Source: Paramarasmius palmivorus (taxonomy: Eukaryota; Basidiomycota; Agaricomycetes; Agaricales; Marasmiaceae). Taken from it: a stretch of DNA of 64,000 bases. A program made the translations under genes and the position numbers. The stretch spans positions 62,001 to 126,000 of the forward strand of contig JAYKXP010000007.1 of NCBI GenBank assembly GCA_037176845.1, in the 5' to 3' direction. Each line of letters begins with the position of its first letter. The first letter of the stretch is position 1. This document shows, piece by piece, positions 35,624-47,152 of the stretch. Below the pieces are notes generated by a model. That model was not told the DNA's origin. It was given only the letters and a program-made list of their open reading frames with translations, and did not search any database.

Positions 35624-37543
35624 CTACCAAACACGTCCCTTGGTCTGCTTCCCCTTCACTTCCTCAATCTTCTTCGTATCAATATTCCTCCAGATGAACA
35701 AAAAGACAAGGCAAACAGGTATCAAACAAACACCCGTAATAACCATCTTCCTCTGCACATCCGCATACGCATGAATAATCGCATCACCAATCGGCGTCCC
35801 ATAATACGCCATCTGCTCGTTAATGTCGCCGTAGATAGTCAACGTGAGGTTCTTCGACTCCTCCGGTAAGAACTCATACAACTTGACAGGGAAGATATTC
35901 GTCCACAAAGCACCTGCGATAGCAGAGCCCACGGCGGCGCCAATGGCTCCAAAGAGACTGTGCAAGGCGAGTGCGACAGCGATATCTTGGTGGTTGACGG
36001 AGGCCATGATAACGAGCTGACCGGTGAGTGCCCAGACACCACTGTAGACACCGCTGAAGAGTTGGCACATGACGAGGTAGCCTACGTGAGATTCGGGGGT
36101 ACGGAAGTGGATGAGCAGGGCAGTACCGAGGACGGCGAAGGGAATGACAGAGATGGAGAACCATTTAGGGCTGCCCCAGTAACGGAGGACACTACAGAAA
36201 ATGTTAGCGATTGAGGCTACGAATTGAAATGAGAAGCTCACAGTCCAACAAAAGGTCCAATAAAGGACGACATGAGAGAGAAGGAATTCAAGATATAACC
36301 GGCGTGAGAGATGCTCTGCTGGTGCACAACTTGGAGGTAGGAGTAGTAATACGAGTCCCAGCAGCTAGTAATCAGTTAGCATGATTTACAGTCGTACAGT
36401 CCAACGGTACTCACAAGATAGAGGCGAACATGACACCATACACCACGCAAGCGCCCAGAATCGTGCGATTCTTAAGGAACTTGAAAGGAATATACGGAAC
36501 AGGAGAGAAATATCTCTCCCAGATACCAAACGCCACCAGAAGAAACAGACCAAGGACAATCATGGCAATGATATATCCGGTCTTCCATCCGTTGGGCGCA
36601 TACCTGACAAGACTGAAGGGAAGCAGTAATAGAGACCATCCGCTGATGGTAAGGACCATTCCAATAACATCGAATTGGACAAAGTAGTACTTGAGCGACT
36701 CCCAATAAGTACGCGTCTTGGGCCTCGGTGGGTAGACGCCTAGCTTTATGGCCTTGTTCTTGCTGACGATGAAGATGACGCACACAGGAATGCAGAAAGC
36801 GGTCAAAATGATGAGAAAAGCGCCAAATGCCCATCGGAAGTTGACTTGCTCCACGAAGAGCTCTGCAATCGCTGGACCAGCAAAGGTCGTAGCAATCCGC
36901 GGGGTGTTGACAATGCCGAACATGATAATTCGGTTCCTCAGCGAGGTGATGTCGGCCAAGATGATTTGGATAACAAAATCCATGCCAATGTGACCAACCC
37001 AATAAAGAGTGTTGGCGGCAGCGTACATCTCGACGTTTGTGCATGTCGCCTTCATGATCATACCGGCGATGATCAAGACGAGCATGAAACAGAAACCTTC
37101 GACTCGTCCCCATATGTCGATGACTTTGGAGATGAAAAGGTTGCACACGCCTCCGACGATGGTCGCGACAATGCTAGTGATGCCCAAAAGACCGTGCTGG
37201 GCAAACGCGGAGGTGACGTAGGCGACGAGATTTGCTTGGACGGATTGGAGCAATTGCTCGACAAAAGTGACGAGGTAGAGTCTGCACATGTGTGAGTTTT
37301 CCCGAACCTAGTGTCGACGCGCAAGATGACTTACAGAATGAACATGGTAATGAGCATTCCCTTGGACCATACGGTGGTGATCGCCTCTACTCGTTGCACG
37401 CCTGCCTGCTTTGGCTCTTCGTCGCTCCCAACTAGTGCGGTATCATGACCACTGGAATCGTCGTCGTATGGGATAGTTTTTGGAACGGATGGCCCAGTGT
37501 TGCTTGGGTTGTAACTGGTGTTGAATCCGACCTCGGTGGTCAT
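35624..37543 (-). CDS. MFS siderophore-iron transporter (Sit/Arn/MirB type)
   Basis: Plasma- or endosomal-membrane proton symporter that imports ferric siderophores. The start MTTEVGFNTSYNPSNTGPS gives an acidic cytosolic N-tail, then about 14 membrane segments, the expected number for this MFS subfamily. Typical blocks: YLVTFVEQLLQSVQANLVAY, ISKVIDIWGRVEGFCFML (motif A-like), NTLYWVGHIGMDFVIQIILA, FNIVNTPRIATTFAGP-like FGIVNTPRIATTFAGPAIAE, CWDSYYYSYLQVVHQQS, and the extracellular-loop region with YGTPIGDAIIHAY. It ends KKIEEVKGKQTKGRVW. Introns lie near 37280-37332, 36358-36418 and 36190-36242. The length of about 590 residues is normal. No siderophore synthetase or ornithine monooxygenase lies nearby. 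The upstream GATA sites fit iron repression. Confidence 0.93.
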
Positions 37544-38608
37544 GTTGAAGTAGACCTTGTCCTGGCTACTGAAAGAGGACGACGGCGATGGACCCAGGAG
37601 GATCAGTAGGGATCCGTGCAAAAGTACAAGGAGTCATGGCACTTATATATGAGTAGAAGCAGAGAGACGGGAAGAGACCGTTGATTCGGAGTACCAAGGT
37701 TGGCAGCCGGAAGAAAAAAGCCCTGGTGCCTAATCCAGGCTGATATTAATAAGACAACGGCGCCGATAGGTCTGGGCGTGATTATCAGATTAGCACCATC
37801 TTCTGATTATCACCCCTCCAATTTTTCGGATACCGATATGATACCGAAGCCTTTTCAGAATTCACTTTAACTGACTTGAAATGCTGAAGGAACCAGCGTC
37901 AATGCATTAATGTCTAGCATGTGGCTTTAGCGATATTCTTATGTCTTCGCAGGTGCTCTATGTAATAGGTGGGATTTGCAGTTGAAAGTAGGTAGCGTGA
38001 TGTTGAGGCGACCCTGCAGCCTGGAACGACTCGCGTGCAATCCATGACCCTGTTTCCGAATTTCAAGCCAAATCTTCACGGTTCACCTATAACCAGCCTA
38101 TAGCGACGTCAAGGAACGCTTGGAGCGATCCGTTATAAAGGATAGCTTCAATACTACAGGAGCCAACTGCATACCAGAGAATCGGTGCGATAAAATCAAG
38201 GCAAGTCTTTGCGAGCTCGCGTCCTAGCGTGTAGGATTTCAGTGAATGCTACTTAAGATCTGCTAGGACTCAGAAGGGATAGATTTGAATTCAGGTGCAT
38301 TTGAATGATATTCCTTGAGGTTACTAGATTTCTCCATGCAAAATGGAACCAGTGAATTCCCTGCTACGCTTCACGATCATCCGGCTGTCATTCCTTTCAC
38401 TTCTTCCAAATATCACAGCCTGAGTGTCCTATCCCTCGAAATCACCTTGCAAGATACTTTCTAAAGAGAATATCACAGGGAGATCCTCGCATTTACCGGT
38501 ACCAGTAACTCTTGAAAGCTTGATTTTCTAGCAGCATATGACGTATATGGTAAATTCCATCTAAAAGCGGTCAAAGTGCTTGTTATCGCTTGAACCCACT
38601 CATCCATC
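37544..38608. promoter_or_regulatory. 1.07 kb upstream of the siderophore transporter and of the HAD gene
   Basis: Divergent intergenic region with no convincing coding sequence. The transporter-proximal part has three GATA-type sites (entered separately). AT-rich stretches and scattered TATA-like strings lie between 37840 and 38600. The HAD start codon is at 38609. Confidence 0.45.
37764..37812 (-). promoter_or_regulatory. Iron-type GATA element cluster
   Basis: TTATCAGAT at 37782-37790 is the exact reverse complement of ATCTGATAA, the extended site (ATCWGATAA) bound by fungal siderophore repressors such as Urbs1, SreA and Fep1. A second core, TTATCA (TGATAA on the minus strand), lies at 37807-37812, and CGATAG at 37764-37769. 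The perfect site is about 240 bp upstream of the transporter start, on the transporter's coding strand. The match is seen directly; regulation is inferred. Confidence 0.7.
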
Positions 38609-39395
38609 ATGCCAGTAAGTCCTCCAGCCCATCCATTCAACTGAACGCTAACTCGAACCACTTCAGACGACCCACATCCTCTTCGACTGCGACAATACTC
38701 TCGTTCTTTCCGAACACCTTGCCTTCGAAGCCTGCGCAGGCCTCATCAACGATATTCTCTCCACCCTCAACATCCCCAATGCCCCTACCTACACCGGCAG
38801 CCAGCTCATAGTCGATTTCGTCGGCCAAAACTTCCGCGGCATGCTTATCACTCTCCAATCCCAACTCAACTTTACCCTTCCTCCTGACGAACTAGAGAAA
38901 TACGTATCTCTCGAGGAAGATCGTGTTATCGCCAAGCTTAAAGAAGAGCTTGTTCCCTGTGTTGGTGCGAATGAGGAGCTGGCAAAGTTGGCTGCGAGTG
39001 GGAAGTATCAGTTAGCGGTTGTATCATCCTCTGCACACCGTCGCGTTATGGCTTCACTCGAAAAGGTCAATCAAACGCAGTACTTCCCTCCAGAGCGCGT
39101 GTTTAGCGCCGCCACCTCCCTGCCTAAACCTACATCTAAACCCGATCCCGCGATATACCTCCACGCGTGTAAAGTCCTCGGTGTAGAACCTGCAAATGCC
39201 GTCGCAGTCGAAGATAGCAAGAGTGGGACGCTAAGTGCCGTTAGAGCCGGTATACCCGTTATTGCGTACGTAGGCAGCTACGAGACGCCAGAGAAGCAGA
39301 AGGAGATGGCCGACGCTTTGAAGGAGCAGGGTGCAAAGGTCGTCATGTACGATTGGAAGGAATTCGACGAGTGTCTCAAGACCATAGATCAATAG
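38609..39395 (+). CDS. HAD-superfamily phosphatase/hydrolase
   Basis: Soluble HAD-like hydrolase, likely a sugar-phosphate or related phosphatase. Exon 1 is only ATG CCA, followed by an intron (GTAAGT to TTCAG, about 38615-38665). Exon 2 opens TTHILFDCDNTLVLSEHLAF with motif I (the DxD pair of DCDNT). Motif II is VVSSSAHRR, motif III is the Lys in LPKPTSKPDPAIY, and motif IV is VAVEDSKSGTLSAVRAGIPV. A helical cap sits between motifs I and II. All four catalytic motifs are present. The order and cap position fit the beta-phosphoglucomutase/DOG-like subgroup; substrate cannot be told from sequence. About 245 residues. It is convergent with the CCCH/Smr gene. Confidence 0.85.
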
Positions 39396-39543
39396 AAAGA
39401 AGAGTCATGTATATGTATAAATCGTTCGTTACAATCCAAGCATACAGAATATTTTTCTTCTACGAGAGTTTGTTGAATAAAATTGTACATTCCTTTCCTT
39501 TTTATTTCTTTACTTTCCTTCATTTTTATTTTTATTCGCCAGC

Positions 39544-42404
39544 TCACTCACTAGCATGCGTCAACGGATCAACACAAATGATCCCGTCCCTTTCACTCCA
39601 CGGGTACCCCCACCGATGAATCCACTCCCGTACTCCAGTAGCAAGTCTCGCCCTCGATGCTCCCCTAGCAACGTCCTGCGTCCCAGTATGCTTCTGTTCC
39701 CCGACGATCACATACGCCAATCCATAAAAACATTCCCTCTCCAAACTCAACAAGAACTCCTCCAAGACCTCCGTAGCCTCATTCGCATGTAAACCATGCA
39801 AATCCAACATCACCTCTGTCCTCTCTTCACTACTCAACTCATTTCCTATACTCACACTCGCAATACCCAACACCACTCCCAGTCCAGCACCTGCAGTTTT
39901 ACCCCTGGCGGATCTATCCCCAGGATCATCACTCCATCCAACATCACGAGCTCGGACAGCCTCCATAGCGACTCTCGAACGTTCTCTGACCAATCTGCTC
40001 GCGGCTTCGCCCATTTCTTTGCTCATCCTCGCATTCAACTCGTGGCCTTCCCTACTAAACCTCTTCGCAGCAGCTCCATCTCCACGCCTCCAAGCATCAG
40101 CTGCACGACTCAAACACGCATTACGCGCCGCACCAAGCTGCAAAGCCCTCGAACGATAGGTCATGTACAGTTTGTTGATACTCTCTCCTGTAGGAAGCGT
40201 AGGCAACAATGTCGGAGACCGCAATCGAATCCGTGGAGAAGGTCGAGGCGCGACAATCGCTGAACGATGGTGCAAATCCTCTACAAGAGTACGACCCATA
40301 ACTTCTCTCCTAGCTGCTGAATCGACAGCATTGTTACCATTGCCGTTGTTATTGACATTGTTGCCAGGGACAGAAAGACCAGGAGTGACCTGCTTCTTCA
40401 CGGCAGCTGCGAACCTCGTCCTTGAGGGATCGTTATACGCTCCTCTCTTGGCTTTACCGTTCGCATCGTTGTCCATACCAAGCACAGGGAAATCCTCCAA
40501 TGGATTGTGAGGTGGAGGTGGAGGTCCGCCCTGGATATTGATATTTGCTCTAGCCATCGCATTGCTCAAACTCGAGATATCCACATCCTTGGGGAGGTGA
40601 TGAAGGAATTCGCAGTGCTCGCCTTTGGCGCACGTCCCTCTGAGCCAGAAGCGGCAGAGCGCGCGTTCGAGATCATGACTGCAGGAGCGATTGTCATTAG
40701 CATTGCAATTGATACAGACAAGAATGCACACCGACCTGAACCGACAATCGGCTCTCAAACACTCTCCAGCAACGAAATACCTGCAAACTCTGTTCCCACC
40801 AGGAACAGGTCTCCCATTAACATACCTCGGCGCCGGTCGTGCTCCAACGCCAGCCATCATACTCTGTCCTCCAAACGCGCCACCTCTTGCACCACCCCTC
40901 GAAATTAACGTGACCCTGTTCCCCATCGGCGTCTGCGCCAGTCTGGCTTGCTGCTGAGGACCCAACGCAGGCTGGGGCTGAGGCAGTGCACGCTCAATCA
41001 ACCATTGCATCGACCTCTCGAAATCAAAACTGTTTGCTGCAAGAGCTTCTTCCAACTCTGATGGAGCAAGTGTACTGCCAAACACGGAACTTAACACATC
41101 AAAAGGTGTCATTCCGTCGGTGAGAGTCACGCCGTCTTCATCTCCGTCAAAGTCTCCAGTAGGCGAGGGACCAGAGCCATTTTGGAGCTGAGCTTGATTC
41201 TGAGGGGAATGGGGATCATCATCAAAGGGCATCGTAAAGTTGTACCCATCCATATCGGCATCAAAGTCGAATGGAATGACGTGTGGGTTAAGTGAGGGAT
41301 GCATGTCCATATACTGTATATCATCTGGCGAAAGTGAGTTGTTGGAATTGGCCGAGCTAGTTCCCCACTGTGCATCAAACTCTGTTCCAAAGTTGTGCAG
41401 CGGTTTCGGTCCAAACGGCTCCAAAGGTTCTTCCTCGTCGTCGTCCATTATATCCGTCCTCAGAGGTGACCTCAACGAGATATTGGGGGTAAGAGAACGT
41501 GTGAGGCCAGGCTGATCCGGTAACAACGGAGCAGCAATTGCCAGATTGGAGCTGGCACGGAACGGACTTGGACTATGTGCCCATAGATCAGGCGAAGGGG
41601 TATCACGGTCGTTTCGGATTGGACCTGGATTACTGGAAGCAGCAGACAAGGGTCTTTGGATTGGTTTGAACTCGGATGCCTTGGCGTTCAATAGCCGAGG
41701 TGAGCTGAGAGGTGAAGCAGGGAGACTGGCAGTGAATTGAGCGTAGGCTTGAGTAGCTGCTACGTGTGCGTGGGAGAGGACAGGAGAGGAGGAAGGGGAA
41801 GCCGAATAGTCGCTCCGGGCGGACATGTATGATGTAGCACTAGCAGAGACCCCGGCCAGCGGGGATGTGAGTGGGGGTCTACGAAAGACTTGAGCCAAAG
41901 GGGAGCCTGGGGCGCTATTGGGAGTTTCGGGACGAGCTGGGTGAAGACGAGCCGAGTGTGTAGAGGCTCGGGAAGAAGGACGGGAGATTGGGCGGCGAGT
42001 GGGTGTGAGGAAGAGAAAAGGAACACCAGACACGTCGTCACGGTGCTTGTGCATTAGATCTAGTACATTTTGCTCGACCTGAAAGACGTTGAGCTATGAG
42101 AAAGACTAGACACCTAGTAGACACTCACTTGCTGGTCATCAAACCCAAATGTCTCCTTTAGCAAGGTCTTGAGCTCATCTTCGCGTTCATCGACGAGCAG
42201 ACCAATGACCTTGTTGAGTGTCGTCGAGGAAACTCGATTAAGCTCGTCCGTACCCTCGGCGTCGCTGTCGTAGGAATCTGAATGCTTCTGCTGACGAGCC
42301 CAAGCAGCAAGCTGAGCACGAGTGTGGGGAAACTTGGGATTCGCAGTGAGTGCAGCCTCAGCCTGTGACAGAGGCTCTGAATCTGGAAGAAGAGCAAGTG
42401 ACAT
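39544..42404 (-). CDS. CUE-like / CCCH zinc finger / Smr-domain protein
   Basis: Predicted RNA-binding protein with a C-terminal Smr domain, related to fungal CCCH-Smr proteins and distantly to N4BP2-type nucleases; Smr domains often cut RNA. The first in-frame ATG at 42404 gives MSLALLPDSEPLSQAEA; upstream codons are open but lack an ATG, so an extra 5' exon is possible. A long disordered middle follows, then a CUE-like helix set (FDVLSSVFGSTLAPSELEEA). Two CCCH fingers are visible: CRYFVAGECLRADCRFSH (C-x7-C-x4-C-x3-H, completed by a 53-nt intron) and CRFWLRGTCAKGEHCEFLH (C-x7-C-x5-C-x3-H). The Smr domain contains MLDLHGLHANEATEVLEEFL and a GEQKHTGTQD loop. It ends DPLTHASE. Confidence 0.85.
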
Positions 42405-42626
42405 GGGGTCCCAGTCAACTTGAACCACAGTCGGTTAGCAGCAGGCGACGTTGCAGGCCAAAGAAACAAGAAACAAGAAATCAAAAACCATTCCCACTCA
42501 GACCAGGTCAGGGTCGGCTCATCCCAAATTTAGTAACCATTCTCCACGTTTCTCCAGTCAACGACTATTCAGCGGCTCTCAGCGGTCATAAAAGCATTAT
42601 ATAGAATCTACTGTAAATTTACACCT

Positions 42627-44488
42627 CTAGCTAATTGTCACCTCTCTTAAATGTGGCCAAGGCGTTGATCTGATCTCCTCCGCTGCAGGAGGTATACCTT
42701 CCAGCGTCGATAAAAGGCCCTTCCAGATGAAATCTCGAGGGTTACCTCCCGATTCGGTGAACTTTGACAGGAAAAGCTCATCTGTAGGATCTGATATAAC
42801 CTCAGTACACGTGTCCAACACATATTAGGAGACAACTCACTGCCTAAAATTCCCCCATCCTTTTGCCATACCTCGAAAGCAGCCACTGCCTCGGGTAGAG
42901 TAAACCCTTTCGGTAACTCAAGGTTCTTGAGCCCTTGAGCATACCCTTGCAGAATCTTGTTCTTCTTCTCCCATGGGCCAGAAATGGCCGATTTGACACC
43001 TTCGCCCTCTCCCGTCCAATTAGCACACAAATCCCACATATCAGGTCCCAACTGCAATGCCTCTCTCAATTCCACAGAGATTTTCCACTGAGGGTCACAG
43101 TTGATGGCACCGAACACGGCACCACTCCCGAACGAACGCTTTCCCGATGCATACTCGAGGAACAAACGAGGAACAGACAAGTGGTATGGACGGATCCGGG
43201 AAAAGTGCGGGTCACGGTAGAGTGTTTGCGGGGTGTATAAACATTGGAATTCGTCGATTGCCAACAAGACCGGGATTCTGGATGCGGGTGGATATAAGCT
43301 TCGTTTCTGTAATAGTAAGCTATGACATACTTTTTCTGCTTCCCTAGTTCCGCCATAAGAGCGTCAAGAATAACAGGTGCCAGCGCTCCTTGAGCAGCTG
43401 TACCTAGTCCATCTTGAACGCCAATTTCGGCCAAGTCAGCCAAAGTAGTTGACGCCGGTATCTCTCTCTTCTCCAAAGTCAATTTGCTCGACATCTTCAG
43501 TTCCGAGAGTATCCGCTTGTTAACAGTAAGCAACCGACGTAAAGTCTGGTGAGCGAACAACGGCTGGAGATATGTCTGTGTGCGAATGTCGTAGGCATAT
43601 GCAGAAGTTGAGTTGACAGTTTGTTTTGCTGAAATACATGCTGTGAGCCGCCTTGGACGTAAATTCTATGAACAAACTGCTCACCTCGCGGGACATAAAT
43701 GACAATCCAGTTCTTTGCTAACGCATACCGTACAGCCTGGAGCAACAACGTACTTTTCCCAGAACCCGGGCGGCCAGTGATGACTACTCTCGTCTTGTCA
43801 CTTGACCTTGTTTCTGCTTCATCTAAAAGGCGGGCCGTTCCAACAGTCACGTCGCGGATGATAGAGGCGCGTTGGGAGAGGAGACGATACTGACCACCAA
43901 CATGGCTTAGCTTTCCACATTTAAGAATACGGTGTACCGACGTACCTCAAGGAGTATAGATCTAGGTGTTCCAAAGTGCTTAATAGGATCATTCTGGAGT
44001 TCCTCGAAATGCGCTGCTTTCCCTATATTCTCTTCCTTAATGAATTTCTATAGCCTCTTGTTAGCATGAACTGTCACATAAACGACAATGGTGGTTGCGT
44101 ACAGGTTCAAATGCCGGGAGGTCAAGGCTAGGCCGTTCTTGTGATTTGAATATAGCTTGAGGTAGTTGGTTGGGTGCAATAGAACGGAAGGCCTGTAAAC
44201 GAAACACTAAGGAAAAATCCACGAGGAACAGATATAGTTAACGCACCCCAACCCTATTCTTTCTAACAAATGCCTTCTTGTACTTGGTCTCCTTGCTTTT
44301 TTGCTTGAACGTCGGTGCAACTGCCGCTGTAAATAGGAAAAGGTAACATTAGGTGACCAGCTGAGAGAAGTATACAAGGGTGACAACATACGAGTTCTGG
44401 AAGGCGTGGCGTAGCATCTCTCGGACTGTGAGAGCGACACTAGTGCTTGAGGAACATGACGAGCCCGCGTCGTGGCGCGAACAAGCAT
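42627..44488 (-). CDS. RSM23: Mitochondrial small ribosomal subunit protein mS29 (DAP3/Rsm23)
   Basis: GTP-binding component of the mitochondrial small ribosomal subunit. The N-terminus MLVRATTRARHVPQALVSLS is Arg-rich without acidic residues, fitting a mitochondrial targeting peptide. Downstream exons give FVRKNRVGAFRSI, then the P-loop VVITGRPGSGKSTLLLQAVR, WIVIYVPRG, LAEIGVQDGLGTAAQGALAP and the family block AIDEFQCLY, RIRPYHLSVPRLFLEYASGK and SGAVFGAIN. The C-terminus reads FTESGGNPRDFIWKGLLSTL and ends HLREVTIS. Seven or more short introns are inferred. About 450 residues, as usual. It is tandem with the iPGM gene upstream. Confidence 0.9.
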
Positions 44489-44711
44489 TGCTTGCTTCTA
44501 CAACGCGAAAGTTGGAAAGTGGACAAGAAATTTTGTGACGCATGTCACACCGAATGGCCATTCGGAGAAGGCCGCGATTCCAGCGTCTATTGGCATTGAT
44601 CGTGTATCCGTAGCATTACTTTCGCCCATGTGCATTTTCTACGTATCTAAAGCATTCATTACATTTCTCTCTAATTCTACAATTCATTTACAACTGCATC
44701 TCTCCCCCACT

Positions 44712-46854
44712 TCAGATCTTGGCCAACAGGGATCGTCCGGACATTTCTGTCGTCGAATTGCACATTAGGTCTATGTCAAGAATTTCGAGCACTACACGTA
44801 CCTTCAGGCTTGTCAAGACCCATCAAGTCCAATATCGTTGGTGCAACGTCACATAAAGCGCCCTCCTCCTCGCCATCGCCTTCGCTCTCCTTTCCAGTTT
44901 CACCAACCTTGTCTTCCGTGAACTGGAACTTCTTGGGGTCACCAGTCATGATGAACGGCACGGGGTTCGTCGTATGGGCAGTGTGAGGAGCTCCAGTCTC
45001 TTGGTTTAACATCTGCTCTGCGTTTCCGTGGTCCGCAGTGATAAGTAAGATGTATCCCTTCTCCTGGCATGCTTCGTAAACGATACCGACGGCCTCATCG
45101 GTATGGGTGATGGCTTCAACGGCGGCATCATAAACACCTGTGTGTCCGACCATGTCCGGAGGTGCAAAGTTACACATGATGAGCTCATGCTCTGACTTGC
45201 GGACGAGCTCAGCGACTTTCTCGGCAACACCTTTGACAGACATTTTGGGGTCCTTGTCGTAAGTAGGAACCTTGGGCGAAGGAATCATGTGTCGCTCTTC
45301 CTTTTCGAATTGCTTCTCGACACCTCCGTTGAAGAAGAAAGTGACATGTGCGTATTTCTCGGTTTCTGGATATACGTCATAAGTACCAGTACTGCAGAAA
45401 CTGGAACTGCTGACTACACGTACCAGCAACGTGAGCTTGTTTGATGTCCTTCTTGGAAAGCCATTCTGCCAGGACGTTGGTCATGACTTGGGGCGGGAAG
45501 GCCACGGGGAACGGGAATTCTGCGTTGTACCTGGACATGGTGGTGATACCCTGTCCAAGATTCATGAGTGAGATACAAGACCATTAGTGTAACTGAAACC
45601 CACAAGGTCCTTCGGAACAGTGACTTCCATGGGCTTGTCGGGAAGGCCCATTACAGTCGCAATCTCTCGCATCCTATCGGAACGATAGTTGAAGAAGAAG
45701 AGGGTATCGCCGTCTTGAAAACACAATCTCAATAGAAAGTAAGGTGCAGAGGGAAAAGTCGCGCACCTTTGATTCGGCCTTCATCGCCGTTGACAATGAT
45801 TGGCTTCAAGAACTCGTCGGTGATATCCTTGTCGTAGTTGGCCTTGATGGCGTCTACTGCAGCCTTACCCTGATCTTCCGTCGACTCCGCTGCGACAGCA
45901 TCACCGACTCCACCAACCAGTCCATCAACGGCGATCTTGATCCTTTCCCAACGCTTGTCACGGTCCATAGCATAGTACCTTCCAACGATAGTAGCAAGCT
46001 CTCCGTATTCCTCCTTCTTCATGAAGTCCAGCAGGTCCTGACAATACTTTGCTGATGAACGAGGAGCTGTGTCACGACCATCACCAAAGAAGTGAACGTA
46101 GGTGTGGGGAACACCTTGCTCTTTGGCAGTCTCCAAAAGAGCGAACAAGTGGGTAATGTGTGAATGGACACCACCGTCAGAGATCTGAAAGATGCGTGAT
46201 TAGTGACGGTAGAGACAAAAGGAGTGTTTTGAGCGTACCAAACCCAAAAGGTGAAGCCGACCAGTACCCTCCTTCGCTCTCTTCATGGAATCGAGGATGG
46301 CCTTGTTCTTGTGGAATTCCTTCTTCTTGATAGAGACATCGATCCTGACAATGTCCTGCCAGACAATACGGCCTGCACCAATATTGAGGTGTCTTGGTGA
46401 TATCACGTCAATCAGTCAATATATCGATATCCCTGCGATGAACGCGGTACTTACCCAACTTCTGAGTTACCCATCAGTCCTTCACTCAGACCCACCGCAG
46501 TACCATGTGCGGCGAGTTTGCGGCTACTATGGTTCTTTGCGATGGTATCCATATTGGTCGTGGTACCCGCTTCGATGGCGTTTCCTTTGAGACCAGGAGT
46601 GGTTGCGATACCCCAACCATCGTGAACACTGTTGATAACTTATAAGATTTTTGTTCGCTGCAGACCGTGACTGAAAAGGGTGAAAGGAATCTGTAGATGT
46701 CGAAGTGACGATCAGAATAGATGCGGTTATAAAAGACGGCATGGACGCGTACCTCCACGATTGCATGACCAAAATCACATCATGTACCTTCCTGGATGGC
46801 GAACGACGAAAATGTGACTTACATGAGACAGATTTTGTTTTTGACTTCGGGCAT
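44712..46854 (-). CDS. 2,3-bisphosphoglycerate-independent phosphoglycerate mutase
   Basis: Cytosolic glycolytic enzyme interconverting 3- and 2-phosphoglycerate without 2,3-BPG and depending on bound metal. Exon 1 (MPEVKNKICL) splices over about 200 nt to IVHDGWGIATTPGLKGNAIE. The serine nucleophile lies in GLMGNSEVGHLNIGAGRIVW. Further blocks: VHFFGDGRDTAPRSSAKYCQ, DTLFFFNYRSDRMREI, AHVTFFFNGGVEKQFEKEER, APPDMVGHTGVYDAAVEAIT and ITADHGNAEQML, the last two holding metal ligands. The last exon, joined across an intron at about 44741-44800, gives KPEEMSGRSLLAKI. An acidic insert (ESEGDGEEEG) precedes DVAPTILDLMGL. Length is near 530 residues. Many fungi use this type instead of or beside the cofactor-dependent enzyme. 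Confidence 0.93.
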
Positions 46855-47152
46855 TTTGACGATGTTCTAGGTGGGTATGTGATGGTAGAAGGTGAAGGAA
46901 GGGTATCTGAGCGAGGTTGTCAAGTTATGATGCTAGCCCATCAAAAATTTTATTCCCGTTTACCTCCGCCAATGGCGGCAGCATCAAGCAACGCATTCAC
47001 TCGTATCCTCGCCCTCTGAATTCAGTATACTAATTGCAGTACTCTTTGGGATTAGTCGAAGCAGCAGCTCAGAGGTTTCCATTACATGGAGATTCAGTAT
47101 GTAAAAAAGGCATTCAATTTTCTCGCGGCAATATAAATACCGACATCTAACT

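Noticed and set aside
35624..37543. Possible siderophore biosynthesis cluster around the transporter
   Set aside because: Neighbours are a NACHT gene and a HAD hydrolase; no NRPS, ornithine monooxygenase or acyltransferase is present in the window.
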